Source: CBDBLK01 sp965243145
GTDB taxonomy: Bacteria; Bdellovibrionota; Bacteriovoracia; Bacteriovoracales; Bacteriovoracaceae
NCBI GenBank assembly: GCA_965243145.1
Contig: CBDEUB010000002.1
Coordinates: 1,364,001-1,428,000 of the forward strand
DNA length: 64,000 bases
Direction of reading: 5' to 3'
Position 1 is the first letter of the stretch, and every line of letters begins with the position of its first letter. Positions 24,756-33,336 of this stretch are shown here, piece by piece. The position numbers and the translations under genes are program-made. The notes under the pieces are model-generated. The model saw only the letters and a list, made by a program, of their open reading frames with translations. It had not been told where the DNA came from and did no database searches.

Positions 24756-25205
24756 CTATTGCCGAATTTCACCACCGGCCTTCTCAATGGCCGCTCGTGC
24801 CGATTTGGAAAATTTATCTATCCCCACAAAACTCAACCGCTTGGTGAGTTCGCCATCCCCCAATATTTTGATGGGAAGATGACGGTTGTGGCCACTCAAA
24901 AGGCCTTTCTGACGAAGGGAATCCCGGCAAACTTCGCCCTCTTCAAATTTTTTATCGAGCTGGCCAAGTTTAACAATAGCGTATTGATTCTTAAAAGGGG
25001 CGTTAGTAAAGCCTTTTTTAGGAAGACGCATATAGAGTGGCATGGCCCCACCTTCAAATCCGGTGCGCACCCCTCCCCCACTGCGGGCCTTTTGGCCCTT
25101 GTGTCCCTTGCCCGCTTGAGTTCCCTGGCCCGAACCCTGGCCACGGCCAATGCGTTTATTTTTTCGGGTGGCTCCGGGAGTTTTCAAATTGTTTAAAGTC
25201 AACAT
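24756..25205 (-). CDS. rplO: Ribosomal protein uL15
   Basis: 149 aa. MLTLNNLKTPGATRKNKRIG, then GRGQGSGQGTQAGKGHKGQKAR, a glycine-lysine-rich extension typical of L15, and a folded C-terminal half (FSKSARAAIEKAGGEI). Required for late large-subunit assembly. It stands between rpmD and secY in the spc operon. Confidence 0.97.
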   Translation of the reverse strand: MLTLNNLKTPGATRKNKRIGRGQGSGQGTQAGKGHKGQKARSGGGVRTGFEGGAMPLYMRLPKKGFTNAPFKNQYAIVKLGQLDKKFEEGEVCRDSLRQKGLLSGHNRHLPIKILGDGELTKRLSFVGIDKFSKSARAAIEKAGGEIRQ

Positions 25206-25224
25206 CGGCCCTCTCCTCTCGCTG

Positions 25225-25410
25225 TCATTCTCTCACTTCCAAAAGGTGGATCACCTTTTTTACCATGCCGCGCACGGAAGGAGTATTTTCTAGCGTCCGC
25301 ACAGCACCGACCCTTTTCAGGCCGAGGCCCTCAACACAGGCCCTTTGCCGATCCGTACTTCCAATCGTGCTTTTTTTCAGTCGAATAGTAATCGTACCCG
25401 CTACACCCAT
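25225..25410 (-). CDS. rpmD: Ribosomal protein uL30
   Basis: 61 aa. GTITIRLKKSTIGSTDRQRA, then VEGLGLKRVGAVRTLENTPSVRGMVKKV is the complete short bacterial L30. L30 is absent from many lineages, so its presence is informative. Spacing of 15-19 bp to rpsE and rplO is consistent with one operon. Confidence 0.95.
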   Translation of the reverse strand: MGVAGTITIRLKKSTIGSTDRQRACVEGLGLKRVGAVRTLENTPSVRGMVKKVIHLLEVRE

Positions 25411-25425
25411 TGGCCTTCCTCTCCC

Positions 25426-26175
25426 CTACTTAATCCTAAGCCCAGAGGCCTCTTTGCCGCGATCCCTCGCCACTTGCTCCACCGAACGCAATCGTTTGAG
25501 GGCCGAAAAAGTGGCCTTGACAATATTGTGGGGATTATTCCCGCGCAAAGATTTGGTTAAAACATCGGTCACTCCTGCCAATTCGAGAATGGAACGGCAG
25601 GCCCCAGCGGCCTTAACCCCCGTTCCCTGCGCCGCCGGTTTAAACAAAATGTGGCCAGCATCGAAGCGCCCTTCAATAGCGTGGGGAATGGTTCCCCTGT
25701 CCAACGGAACTCTCAATAAATTTTTCTGCGCGGTCTGTGTGGCCTTGCGAATGGCCTCGGGCACCTCTTTGGCCTTGCCCAGGCCATGGCCCACCCGCCC
25801 GCGCTTGTCACCGACAATCATCAGGGCGGAAAAGGAAAAACGACGCCCGCCCTTGACCACTTTGGCCACGCGATTAACCGCCACCACCCGCTCTTCAAAT
25901 TCGGGTGCTTCCCGGGGTTGTTGACGCCTGCTGGATAGCGTTGCTTGCTTGCCCCCCCCTCCCGCGCGGGAAGTTTTACCCTTTCCCTTGGAAGACGGTG
26001 CTCCAACGGCCTTCTCGCTAGCTGTTGCTGCCGGTGCACTTTTTGGAGGTTGTTCAGAACTGGCCTTTTTCGATTGCGGGGCCGACTTTTCAGTCACTTC
26101 TTTGGCGGCCGCTTTTTCGGCAGTCGCCCCCTTGGTCATTTTTTGTTTTGTTTCCTCAGTCGTTTCTTTGGTCAT
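25426..26175 (-). CDS. rpsE: Ribosomal protein uS5 with long N-terminal extension
   Basis: 249 aa, against about 165 for typical S5. The conserved protein begins near residue 92 (EFEERVVAVNRVAKVVKGGRRFSFSAL), with GLGKAKEVPEAIRKA and GVTDVLTKSLRGNNPHNIVKA following. Residues 1-90 are a low-complexity tail rich in Lys, Ala, Thr, Ser and Gly (SAPAATASEKAVGAPSSKGK region), predicted disordered. TAGGAG lies 11 bases before the ATG at 26175, and the extension is in the same frame without stops. S5 acts in the 30S body in decoding and mRNA unwinding; the role of the tail is unknown. Confidence 0.93.
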   Translation of the reverse strand: MTKETTEETKQKMTKGATAEKAAAKEVTEKSAPQSKKASSEQPPKSAPAATASEKAVGAPSSKGKGKTSRAGGGGKQATLSSRRQQPREAPEFEERVVAVNRVAKVVKGGRRFSFSALMIVGDKRGRVGHGLGKAKEVPEAIRKATQTAQKNLLRVPLDRGTIPHAIEGRFDAGHILFKPAAQGTGVKAAGACRSILELAGVTDVLTKSLRGNNPHNIVKATFSALKRLRSVEQVARDRGKEASGLRIK

Positions 26176-26189
26176 AAATTCCCAAACTC

Positions 26190-26564
26190 CTAAATTTGAA
26201 TACCGTTCTGGCGAATAGAGTCTGCCAAAGCGGCCACAACTCCATAATAGAGAACTCCACCCCTATCAAACACTGCAACTTGAATACTTTTGGCCTTCAT
26301 TGCCTCCGCCACACGGGCACCCACCAGTTTGGCCCCTTCCTTATTGGCCTTGGCCTCCACTCTGTGCTTTCCGAAAGTTTGCACGGAAAACAAAGTTTTG
26401 CCGGCATCATCGTCGACCACTTGAACCCTAAGGTTTTTATTGCTGCGATTGACAACAATGCGAGGCCTCTCCAAAGTGCCCTTAATTTTTTTGCGAATGG
26501 CGAGATGCCTGCGCAATTTTCTCTCGGCATTTCGATCTTTCAATTTTCCCACAATTCTTCGCAT
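26190..26564 (-). CDS. rplR: Ribosomal protein uL18
   Basis: 124 aa from the ATG at 26564 (TAGG eight bases upstream; an in-frame TTG two codons earlier is less likely). RRHLAIRKKIKGTLERPRIV, VFRSNKNLRVQ-like VNRSNKNLRVQVVDD and FDRGGVLYYGVVAALADSIR are the L18 core that binds 5S rRNA. It follows rplF by 9 bp. Confidence 0.97.
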   Translation of the reverse strand: MRRIVGKLKDRNAERKLRRHLAIRKKIKGTLERPRIVVNRSNKNLRVQVVDDDAGKTLFSVQTFGKHRVEAKANKEGAKLVGARVAEAMKAKSIQVAVFDRGGVLYYGVVAALADSIRQNGIQI

Positions 26565-26573
26565 AATCAAAAC

Positions 26574-27113
26574 CTACTTTTTACCACCGGCCTTGCCCGC
26601 TTTGCGAATCAAGACTTCACCAACATACTTAATACCCTTGCCCTTGTAGGGTTCGGGTGGACGAAAAGAGCGCACTTTAGCGGCGACAAAACCCACCAAT
26701 TCTTTATTGGCCCCCGATATTTCAATGACATTTTTTACCACTTTGGCCTGCACTCCTTCGGGCAATTCATAGTCGATGGGGTGCGAATGGCCCAAGCTGA
26801 GATTGAGAGTCTTGCCTTTAACCGCCGCCCTGTAACCAACACCATTAAATTCGAGTTCTTTTTTAAAGCCGTCTAAAACTCCCACCACCATATTGTCAAT
26901 CAATGTCCTCGTAGTGCCCCACAAACTGCGAACCCGTTTGGATTCGCCGATCGGCCGAACCTGGACTTCTTTGCCCTGATGAATAATTTGAACCGAATCT
27001 GTAAAGGTGTATTCGAGTTGCCCCTTAGGCCCCTTGACACTGACATGGGCACCGTCAACTTTGACCTCAACTTTATCGGGAACGGCAATGGGGTTCTTTC
27101 CAATTCTCGACAT
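26574..27113 (-). CDS. rplF: Ribosomal protein uL6
   Basis: 179 aa starting MSRIGKNPIAVPDKVEVKVD; the nine residues that an upstream start would add are not part of the family, and GGGAG sits seven bases before this ATG. The C-terminal FRPPEPYKGKGIKYVGE is the 23S rRNA-binding signature. The 127-bp structured repeat ends 15 nt before this start codon, separating it from rpsH by an unusually long 186-bp spacer within the spc operon. Confidence 0.97.
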   Translation of the reverse strand: MSRIGKNPIAVPDKVEVKVDGAHVSVKGPKGQLEYTFTDSVQIIHQGKEVQVRPIGESKRVRSLWGTTRTLIDNMVVGVLDGFKKELEFNGVGYRAAVKGKTLNLSLGHSHPIDYELPEGVQAKVVKNVIEISGANKELVGFVAAKVRSFRPPEPYKGKGIKYVGEVLIRKAGKAGGKK

Positions 27114-27128
27114 ATCAAAACTCCCGTT

Positions 27129-27255
27129 GTAACTGTCCACACTTCAGGCCATTTTGCGAGTCAGCTTCGCCATCGCTCCTTGCGGTGTGCAGGAAGCACA
27201 CCTCAGTTGCTCTGTCTCGCTTCCCCACAATCTGACCTAAATTGTGAACAGTTAC
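27129..27255 (-). repeat. 127-bp structured intergenic repeat, copy 1 (rpsH-rplF)
   Basis: On the transcribed (minus) strand the ends GTAACTGTTCACA and TGTGGACAGTTAC pair over 13 bp including one G-U, and the stem continues after one mismatch with TTTAGGT/GGCCTGAA. The centre is a perfect 7-bp hairpin, GGTGTGC-TTCCT-GCACACC. Conserved single-strand-like blocks are AGACAGAGC and GGAGCGATGG. Two other full copies of exactly the same length precede fusA and rpoC. Confidence 0.93.
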
Positions 27256-27299
27256 CCTGCTATTATAGTTTTTCATTTGAATGTGAGTAGCTTTGGAAT

Positions 27300-27683
27300 T
27301 TACCAGATGTGACAAAGTATTTCCCCTCCCAATTTGCGTCGTTTGGCCTCACGGGAAGACATTACGCCTTGCGAAGTAGAGATCACGGATGTTCCCAACC
27401 CGCTCAAAACGCGAGGCATCTGACGATACCCGCGGTATTGGCGCAGGCCAGGACGCGAAAATCTCTCGATGCCAACGATGGCCCCCTCTTTGAGAACGAC
27501 GCTCAAACTAATATTGACTTTCCCTCTGGCAACGATCTTAAAAGATTTGATGTGGCCCTCTTCTTTCAAAACTTTGCAAATATTTGCCTTTAATCTGCTG
27601 GCGGGAAATTCCACCCGCCCATGTCCAGCACTAACGGCGTTGCGAATACGGGTCAACATATCGGCAATAGTATCAGTCATCAT
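27300..27683 (-). CDS. rpsH: Ribosomal protein uS8
   Basis: 127 aa; the first or second of two adjacent ATGs may be used. DTIADMLTRIRNAVSAGH at the N terminus and GTSVISTSQGVMSSREAKRR at the C terminus are the S8 signatures. It binds helix 21 of 16S rRNA and in E. coli is the autogenous repressor of the spc operon. It is followed by the copy 1 structured repeat. Confidence 0.97.
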   Translation of the reverse strand: MMTDTIADMLTRIRNAVSAGHGRVEFPASRLKANICKVLKEEGHIKSFKIVARGKVNISLSVVLKEGAIVGIERFSRPGLRQYRGYRQMPRVLSGLGTSVISTSQGVMSSREAKRRKLGGEILCHIW

Positions 27684-27699
27684 ACCTCGATTTCCTCCG

Positions 27700-28005
27700 T
27701 CACCAACTCGATTTCGTCACACCTGGCAACATGCCCTGGTGGACGAGTTCCCTAAACTTGATCCGTGAAAGGCCAAAAGCACGATAAACCCCGCGGGGAC
27801 GGCCAGTGATTTGACAGCGGTTGCGCACCCGATTTTCACAAGAATTGCGCGGCAATCGTTGCAACTTCAACTGGGCCTCGTAGCGCTCTTCCTCGGAAAG
27901 ATTCATATTGCGCACCTTCTTTCTCAATTCACGGCGCAGAGGCAAATGCTTCTCCGCCCATTTTTTGCGCTTTTCATTTTTTACGATCATAGATAAACGG
28001 GCCAT
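27700..28005 (-). CDS. rpsN: Ribosomal protein uS14, zinc-free form
   Basis: 101 aa. RNRCQITGRPRGVYRAFGLS is the S14 signature. The longer length and the lack of a CxxC...CxxC zinc ribbon place it in the zinc-independent class. It binds in the 30S head. Encoded between rplE and rpsH, 12 and 16 bp away. Confidence 0.97.
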   Translation of the reverse strand: MARLSMIVKNEKRKKWAEKHLPLRRELRKKVRNMNLSEEERYEAQLKLQRLPRNSCENRVRNRCQITGRPRGVYRAFGLSRIKFRELVHQGMLPGVTKSSW

Positions 28006-28017
28006 AACACTCCATCC

Positions 28018-28557
28018 TCACTTTCTAAAGGGCATACCAAAGAGACTTAAAAGTTCGCGGCCCTCTTCATCGGTTTTGGCGGTAGTCACAATCGAAATAC
28101 CCAGGCCACGAACTTTGTCAATTTTATCGTAGTTAATTTCCGGAAAAATAATCTGTTCTTTAAGGCCCAAAGTATAGTTTCCACCCCCGTCAAACCCCTT
28201 GGGATTGACTCCGCGAAAGTCGCGCACGCGAGGAAGAGAAATATCGATCAGGCGTTCGAGAAATTCGTACATTCTCTCACCACGCAAAGTCACACAGGCA
28301 CCCAAAATCATGCCCTGACGAATTTTAAAAGAAGCTATTGATTTTTTCGCACGGGCCGGCACTGGTTGTTGTCCAGTGATGGCCGCCAAATCGGCCTTCA
28401 CACTCACCACAGTTTTGTTATTGGAGACACAATCACGAGTCGTACAGTTGACGATAATTTTTTCAAGTTTGGGTATTTGGTTGACATTTTTATAACCAAA
28501 TTTTTCCCGCATGGCCGGTTTAATTCGTTTCTGGTATTCGCTCTTATAAGTGCTCAT
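28018..28557 (-). CDS. rplE: Ribosomal protein uL5
   Basis: 179 aa. Visible are QIPKLEKIIVNCTTRD, GQQPVPARAKKSIASFKIR and RDFRGVNPKGFDGGGNYTLG, all L5 signatures. It binds 5S rRNA and contacts P-site tRNA and the S13 bridge. Spacing to rplX is 16 bp. Confidence 0.97.
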   Translation of the reverse strand: MSTYKSEYQKRIKPAMREKFGYKNVNQIPKLEKIIVNCTTRDCVSNNKTVVSVKADLAAITGQQPVPARAKKSIASFKIRQGMILGACVTLRGERMYEFLERLIDISLPRVRDFRGVNPKGFDGGGNYTLGLKEQIIFPEINYDKIDKVRGLGISIVTTAKTDEEGRELLSLFGMPFRK

Positions 28558-28573
28558 TTTTCCCCATTCCCTC

Positions 28574-28885
28574 TCAGTTCAAAACCGTTCCGCATCTTGA
28601 GGCCACGCGAACCCTTTTGCCTTCCCTTTCTTCAATGCGCACCCTGGTCGCCTTTCTATCTTTCGGACTCACAACCGCCACATTGCTAATATCAATATAC
28701 CGTTCGGCCTCGACAAATCCCCCGTTAGGATTTTTTTGATCCGGGCGAACCGCTTTGCGGATGATATTGACACCTTTCACTAAAACTTTTCTCTTCTTTT
28801 TGTGAATATTTAAAATATCGCCTGTCTTACCCCTGTCTTTTCCGGCCAGGACAATAACTTCATCTTTAACTTTTAACTTTTGCAC
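28574..28885 (-). CDS. rplX: Ribosomal protein uL24
   Basis: 103 aa. A KOW motif (VKDEVIVLAGKDRGKTGDIL) at the N terminus and the segment GGFVEAERYIDISNVAVV identify L24, an assembly initiator near the exit tunnel. Adjacent to rplN (23 bp). Confidence 0.97.
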   Translation of the reverse strand: MQKLKVKDEVIVLAGKDRGKTGDILNIHKKKRKVLVKGVNIIRKAVRPDQKNPNGGFVEAERYIDISNVAVVSPKDRKATRVRIEEREGKRVRVASRCGTVLN

Positions 28886-28908
28886 GGCCTATTCCCCTCT
28901 TCTCACTC

Positions 28909-29277
28909 TCAAAGAACCTCGGAGGCCAGAGAACAAATCTTGGTAAAATTTTTGGCCCTCAATTCTCTGGCCACTGGCCCAAAAATGCGGGTTCCCACCA
29001 ATTCGTTGTTATTGCCCAAAATGACGACGCTATTTTTGTCAAAACGGATATAGGAGCCATCTTTGCGCCTGACCGGACTTTTCGTCCGCACAATAACAGC
29101 TTTTTTCACTTCTCCCTTCTTAATTTTTCCGCTGGGAAGTGCCTGTTGAACCGCCACCACAATAACATCTCCCAAATGGGCAATCATGCGCTTGGAACCT
29201 CCCAAAACTTTCACACATTTGACTTCCTTGGCACCCGAATTGTCGGCCACTTCCAATTTAGTTTGCATTTGAATCAC
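28909..29277 (-). CDS. rplN: Ribosomal protein uL14
   Basis: 122 aa. MIQMQTKLEVADNSGAKEV and GTRIFGPVARELRAKNFTKI are invariant L14 segments. It lies at the subunit interface and binds silencing factor RsfS in other bacteria. Fifteen bp follow rpsQ. Confidence 0.98.
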   Translation of the reverse strand: MIQMQTKLEVADNSGAKEVKCVKVLGGSKRMIAHLGDVIVVAVQQALPSGKIKKGEVKKAVIVRTKSPVRRKDGSYIRFDKNSVVILGNNNELVGTRIFGPVARELRAKNFTKICSLASEVL

Positions 29278-29292
29278 AATTTTACCTCTTCT

Positions 29293-29562
29293 TTACCCAT
29301 GAACCGTGAGAAGTTGCCATTTTTTAAGCCTGGAATAAGGGCGCGATTCAATAATGGTGACTCGACTCCCTACTTTGGCCTGATTTTCGGGGTCGTGAGC
29401 GTGGTATTTTTTGCTTCTCGAAATAAACTTGTTGTATGTCCTGTGTTTAAAACGACGAGTGACATTGACAACAATCGTTTTGTCGTTTTTATCGCTAAAA
29501 ACCACACCTTCGAGCCTTTTCTTAAACCTTTGTTCAGCAGTATTCTTTACCGACATCCTCAA
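29293..29562 (-). CDS. rpsQ: Ribosomal protein uS17
   Basis: 89 aa. KRLEGVVFSDKNDKTIVVNV then HPKYKK-type FISRSKKYHAHDPENQAKVG is the S17 OB-fold that binds the 5' domain of 16S rRNA early in assembly. Its ATG overlaps the rpmC stop by 4 bp (ATGA), so translation is coupled. Confidence 0.97.
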   Translation of the reverse strand: MRMSVKNTAEQRFKKRLEGVVFSDKNDKTIVVNVTRRFKHRTYNKFISRSKKYHAHDPENQAKVGSRVTIIESRPYSRLKKWQLLTVHG

Positions 29563-29765
29563 TTCCTCGCTTGCTTGGCACGCCTAGCGGTTAAAAGACG
29601 GGCCACATTTTTCTTGAGCACCTTTTGAAGGTGGGGTTTGTTCATGCCCTCGGAGGCCTTTTGCATGCGCATTTTAAAAAGTTCCTGGCGCAACTGACTC
29701 TCCCGAGTGGCGAGGGCCTCTCCGTCTAAATTTTTAATATCAGTATATTTCAATACTTCCGCCAT
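29559..29765 (-). CDS. rpmC: Ribosomal protein uL29
   Basis: 68 aa, two antiparallel helices. Residues KNLDGEALATRESQLRQELF and LLTARRAKQARN are L29-like. It sits at the exit tunnel beside L23 and forms part of the docking site for trigger factor and SRP. Shares one base with the stop of rplP and four with rpsQ. Confidence 0.96.
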   Translation of the reverse strand: MAEVLKYTDIKNLDGEALATRESQLRQELFKMRMQKASEGMNKPHLQKVLKKNVARLLTARRAKQARN

Positions 29766-30196
29766 TACTTCTCCGTTTGTTTTGGCAAGTCGGCGCGTTC
29801 GATAATCCGCGCTTTCACGGGCAACTTATAACAGGCCAATTTGAGGGCCTCCCGGGCCAATTCCATATCGAGGTGGCGAATTTCAAACATCACCCGCCCC
29901 GGGCGAACTACCGCCACCCAGGAATCGGGGGCCCCCTTGCCCTTGCCCATCCGCACCTCGGCCGGTTTCTTGGTCAAAACCTTGTCGGGGAAGAGCTTAA
30001 TCCAAACCCGCCCCCCCCGTTTAATTTTACGAGTCATCGCAATACGGGCAGCCTCTATCTGCCGGTTGGAAACATACCCGCAGGTAGTGGCCTGTATAGC
30101 GAGGTCGCCAAAAGTAATGCCGTTACCACGATAGGCCATACCTTTCATACGGCCTTTTTGCTGTTTACGCCATTTCACTTTTTTGGGGCTTAACAT
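29765..30196 (-). CDS. rplP: Ribosomal protein uL16
   Basis: 143 aa. MLSPKKVKWRKQQKGRMKG, GDLAIQATTCGYVSNRQIEA and GKGKGAPDSWVAVVRPGRVM are L16 signatures. It contacts the A-site tRNA elbow and organises the peptidyl-transferase region. Start at ATG 30196; 28 bp downstream of rpsC. Confidence 0.98.
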   Translation of the reverse strand: MLSPKKVKWRKQQKGRMKGMAYRGNGITFGDLAIQATTCGYVSNRQIEAARIAMTRKIKRGGRVWIKLFPDKVLTKKPAEVRMGKGKGAPDSWVAVVRPGRVMFEIRHLDMELAREALKLACYKLPVKARIIERADLPKQTEK

Positions 30197-30224
30197 GATA
30201 ACTCTACCTTATACCTTTTCCCGT

Positions 30225-30854
30225 CTATTGATAGACTTCGCCTTTATACACCCAGACTTTGACACCGAGTACACCATAAGTCGTGTGGGCCTCGGCAGTG
30301 TTATAGTCCACATCGGCCCGTAGCGTATGCAAGGGAACTTTTCTCTCGCTATAACCTTCCGCCCGCGCCATCTCTGCACCACCCAAACGGCCCGCAGTTC
30401 TCACCCGAATACCCTTAACCCCCGCTCGAAAGGCCGATTGGATGACCTTCTTCATGGCCCGCCGAAAGGCCACCCTCTTTTCCAACTGAGCGACGATATT
30501 TTCAGCGATGAGTTTAGCATCGGTATCGGGCCTTTTCACCTCGGCAATATTAAAAACCAGATTCCCCCGGGTGATATTTTTAAGATCCTTGCGAATCTTG
30601 TCGATACCAGCACCCTTCTTGCCAATCGCCACTCCCGGTTTGGCGGTGTAAACGGTGACTTCAACCTTGTCGAAAACGCGGACAATTTCAACATTGGAAA
30701 CCGCCGCATTCTTCATATTTTTTTCAATATAGCGCCTGATCCTCAAATCTTCGTGCAAAGTCTCTCTGTAATTGCGCTTGTCGGCAAACCAATTTGAGTG
30801 CCAACCTTTGGTGTACTTTAATCTAAAACCATACGGGTGTACTTTTTGGCCCAT
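30225..30854 (-). CDS. rpsC: Ribosomal protein uS3
   Basis: 209 aa. MGQKVHPYGFRLKYTKGW, the KH domain with VAIGKKGAGIDKIRKDL, and RTAGRLGGAEMARAEGYSE. S3 forms the mRNA entry tunnel with S4 and S5. Length is at the short end for the family, lacking a C-terminal tail. Sixteen bp from rplV. Confidence 0.98.
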   Translation of the reverse strand: MGQKVHPYGFRLKYTKGWHSNWFADKRNYRETLHEDLRIRRYIEKNMKNAAVSNVEIVRVFDKVEVTVYTAKPGVAIGKKGAGIDKIRKDLKNITRGNLVFNIAEVKRPDTDAKLIAENIVAQLEKRVAFRRAMKKVIQSAFRAGVKGIRVRTAGRLGGAEMARAEGYSERKVPLHTLRADVDYNTAEAHTTYGVLGVKVWVYKGEVYQ

Positions 30855-30870
30855 TCTTTAGCTCCTTTGC

Positions 30871-31206
30871 TTAGGCCTCTTCCAATTTGAGAAACACGCG
30901 ACTGCTTCTCTTGCGGATTCTAAAGGCCCTGCCTTGAGCGCGAGGACGCACTCGCTTGAGTGTCGGGCCAGCATCGGCGTAAATCGTTCGCACGACCAGG
31001 TTTTCCAAGTCGTATTTATCGGAATTGGAGGCAATCGTCAGTGCACTGTTGATCAATTTGCTGATCACGATGGCAATTTCCCTCTTTTCACAAAAGCGCA
31101 AGATTTTAAGCGCCTCCGATGCCTTTCTCTGCCTGATCAAATCACACACCTGGCGAACTTTTTGGGGAGAAACTCCAATGCGGTTATTTTTCACAACAAT
31201 GGCCAT
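30871..31206 (-). CDS. rplV: Ribosomal protein uL22
   Basis: 111 aa. RIGVSPQKVRQVCDLIRQRK at the N terminus and the extended loop ending PTLKRVRPRAQGRAFRIRKR, which lines the exit tunnel and is a site of macrolide resistance changes. Standard position between rpsS and rpsC. Confidence 0.97.
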   Translation of the reverse strand: MAIVVKNNRIGVSPQKVRQVCDLIRQRKASEALKILRFCEKREIAIVISKLINSALTIASNSDKYDLENLVVRTIYADAGPTLKRVRPRAQGRAFRIRKRSSRVFLKLEEA

Positions 31207-31237
31207 AATATTTTCTCTCCAATCCCCTCAAACAATC

Positions 31238-31513
31238 CTATTTTTTGACCTTTTTATCCCCACCGTGACCATGAAAGGTGCGAGTCGGGGAAAACTCTCC
31301 CAATTTGTGCCCAATCATTTGATCCGTTATATAAACGGGGATAAATTTGCGGCCATTGTGAACGGCAAAAGTCTGGCCGATAAATTCCGGAACAATGGTC
31401 GAACGGCGAGACCAGGTTTTAATGACTTTACTGCCCTTGCCGCTACCGTTGGCCATCGCCTTTTTAATTAGCGATTCATCTACAAAAGGCCCCTTTTTTA
31501 ATGATCTGGCCAT
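31238..31513 (-). CDS. rpsS: Ribosomal protein uS19
   Basis: 91 aa from the ATG at 31513 (MARSLKKGPFVDESLIKKA); the open frame extends further upstream into rplB but that part is not homologous. WSRRSTIVPEFIGQTFAVHN and GHKLGEFSPTRTFHGHGGD are conserved. S19 pairs with S13 in the 30S head. Confidence 0.97.
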   Translation of the reverse strand: MARSLKKGPFVDESLIKKAMANGSGKGSKVIKTWSRRSTIVPEFIGQTFAVHNGRKFIPVYITDQMIGHKLGEFSPTRTFHGHGGDKKVKK

Positions 31514-31526
31514 CTCCCATAACTCC

Positions 31527-32360
31527 TTACGATTTTGCTTTCCTGCGTCTGACAATATAGCGATCGGTACGCTTGTTGTGGCGGGTTTTATAACCCTTGG
31601 TCGGCATACCCCAGGGAGTGACTGGGTGACGCCCTCCCGAAGTGCGGCCTTCACCCCCGCCGTGAGGGTGATCGACGGGGTTCATCGCCACTCCGCGAAC
31701 AGAGGGCCGTATGCCCATTTTCCGCTTCGCCCCCGCCTTGCCAATATTGCGTTTTTCGTGTTCGAGATTCCCCACCTGGCCAATGGTGGCCCGGCAATCT
31801 TGCTTGACCTTGCGCAATTCACCGGAAGACATGCGCAGGAGAATTTCCCCCCGCTCTTTGGCCATCACTTGAATACAGGCCCCCGCCGCCCGGGCCATTT
31901 TGCCCCCTCCCCCCGGCCACAATTCAACATTGTGAACCAAAGTGCCCACGGGAACATCTTTGAGTTGCTTGCTATTTCCCACTTTAATATCCGCATCTTC
32001 CGAACTCACCACCACATCGCCAACTTTAAGGCCCAACGGTGCTAAAATGTACGACTTAAACCCGTCGGCATAAGCGATCAGGGCCAAATTGCAAGTGCGG
32101 TTGGGATCGTAGTGGATGGCCTGGACTTTGGCCGGGATATTCTGTTTGTTGCGCTTAAAATCCACCGCGCGGTAGCGCCGTTTGGCCCCGCCTCCCCGAT
32201 GACGAACGGTAATCCTCCCGGCATTGTTGCGGCCAGAGGACGAAGTGACTGGATGTAGGGCCGAGCGAAGAATCCTCACGCCCCTGGTAAGTTCACGACT
32301 ATCGAGTTTCTGCATCTGGCGCAAGGAAGGTGTCCGTGGCCGAAATTTTTTAATACCCAT
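31527..32360 (-). CDS. rplB: Ribosomal protein uL2
   Basis: 277 aa. MGIKKFRPRTPSLRQMQKLD, SSGRNNAGRITVRHRGGGAK and the C-terminal RGVAMNPVDHPHGGGEGRTS with the conserved histidine implicated in peptidyl transfer. Full length. Twenty-six bp downstream of rplW. Confidence 0.98.
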   Translation of the reverse strand: MGIKKFRPRTPSLRQMQKLDSRELTRGVRILRSALHPVTSSSGRNNAGRITVRHRGGGAKRRYRAVDFKRNKQNIPAKVQAIHYDPNRTCNLALIAYADGFKSYILAPLGLKVGDVVVSSEDADIKVGNSKQLKDVPVGTLVHNVELWPGGGGKMARAAGACIQVMAKERGEILLRMSSGELRKVKQDCRATIGQVGNLEHEKRNIGKAGAKRKMGIRPSVRGVAMNPVDHPHGGGEGRTSGGRHPVTPWGMPTKGYKTRHNKRTDRYIVRRRKAKS

Positions 32361-32386
32361 AGTCCTTCTCTTACCTTTGCATCACT

Positions 32387-32683
32387 CTAGGAACTCTTAA
32401 AAAAGTCAATGCGGTCACCTTTGGCCAGTTGAATGTAGGCCTTTTTGTAACCACTGGTTTTGGTTGAAAAACGCCCCATGCGCTTCGTCCTTCCGGGCAC
32501 GAGGACGGTTTTGACATTTAAAACTTTAACCTCGTAGAGTTTTTCCAAGGCGGCCTTAATGTGATGTTTATTGGCCTTCCTTTCCACTTCAAAACCGTAA
32601 CGGTTATTCCGTTCGATAAGCAAAGACGATTTTTCCGTCATCAATGGCCTTTTTATAATTGTCTCAAGATGCAAACACCCCAC
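32387..32683 (-). CDS. rplW: Ribosomal protein uL23
   Basis: 98 aa. IIKRPLMTEKSSLLIERNNR, FEVERKANKHHIKAALEKLY and VLVPGRTKRMGR are the L23 pattern. It forms the chaperone and SRP docking site at the tunnel exit. Fourteen bp after rplD. Confidence 0.96.
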   Translation of the reverse strand: MGCLHLETIIKRPLMTEKSSLLIERNNRYGFEVERKANKHHIKAALEKLYEVKVLNVKTVLVPGRTKRMGRFSTKTSGYKKAYIQLAKGDRIDFFKSS

Positions 32684-32697
32684 AACTACACCACCCC

Positions 32698-33336
32698 TTA
32701 ACTGGCCTTGGCCCTATCGAGCAATTTTTGCAAGGCCTTTTGTTCGATGACCAAGTTTTCAAAACGAACCGCCTCGTAAACACTAAAACCTTCCACACTC
32801 AAGGCCTTGGCCCACTTGAGATTGCGCACTGCTCGTAAGGCCAGAGAATGGCGCTCATTGGTGACGACCAGTGCTGGCAACAGGCCTCGGCCGTCGAGGC
32901 AAGTGTGCATGTCCTTAGTTTTACCATTGGATTCCAAATTCTCCACCACAATCAATTTCCCAGACTGGTACTTGTCCGCCAAAACGGCCTGTATGGCCTT
33001 GCGAACAATCTTTTTATTAACCTTCTGTTCATAATTTCTCGGTCGGGGGCCAAACACCGTTCCCCCGCCAATCAATAAGGGGGATCGCTTCGACCCCTGC
33101 CTGGCCCTTCCCGTACCCTTTTGTTTAAAAGGCTTGGCACCACCACCCCGGACTTGGCCACGGGTTTTCGTGCAAGCATTGCCCTGTCTGCGCCCCGCTA
33201 AAGTCGCTTTGACCACCTGGTGAACCACGGGAACCTTAATATCTTCAGCGGAGAGGCCAACGCTGGTGTCGAGGACACTGACTTCTTCAAAGTTGGAGTT
33301 TAAAACTTTAATCTTGTGGGAATTGGCGCGAGTCAT
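32698..33336 (-). CDS. rplD: Ribosomal protein uL4
   Basis: 212 aa from the ATG at 33336, which overlaps the rplC stop (ATGA); an in-frame start at 33378 lies inside rplC. GNACTKTRGQVRGGGAKPFK and QKGTGRARQGSKRSPLLIGG form the extended tunnel loop, followed by a Rossmann-like domain. In enterobacteria L4 also represses the S10 operon; no such leader is recognised here. Confidence 0.96.
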   Translation of the reverse strand: MTRANSHKIKVLNSNFEEVSVLDTSVGLSAEDIKVPVVHQVVKATLAGRRQGNACTKTRGQVRGGGAKPFKQKGTGRARQGSKRSPLLIGGGTVFGPRPRNYEQKVNKKIVRKAIQAVLADKYQSGKLIVVENLESNGKTKDMHTCLDGRGLLPALVVTNERHSLALRAVRNLKWAKALSVEGFSVYEAVRFENLVIEQKALQKLLDRAKAS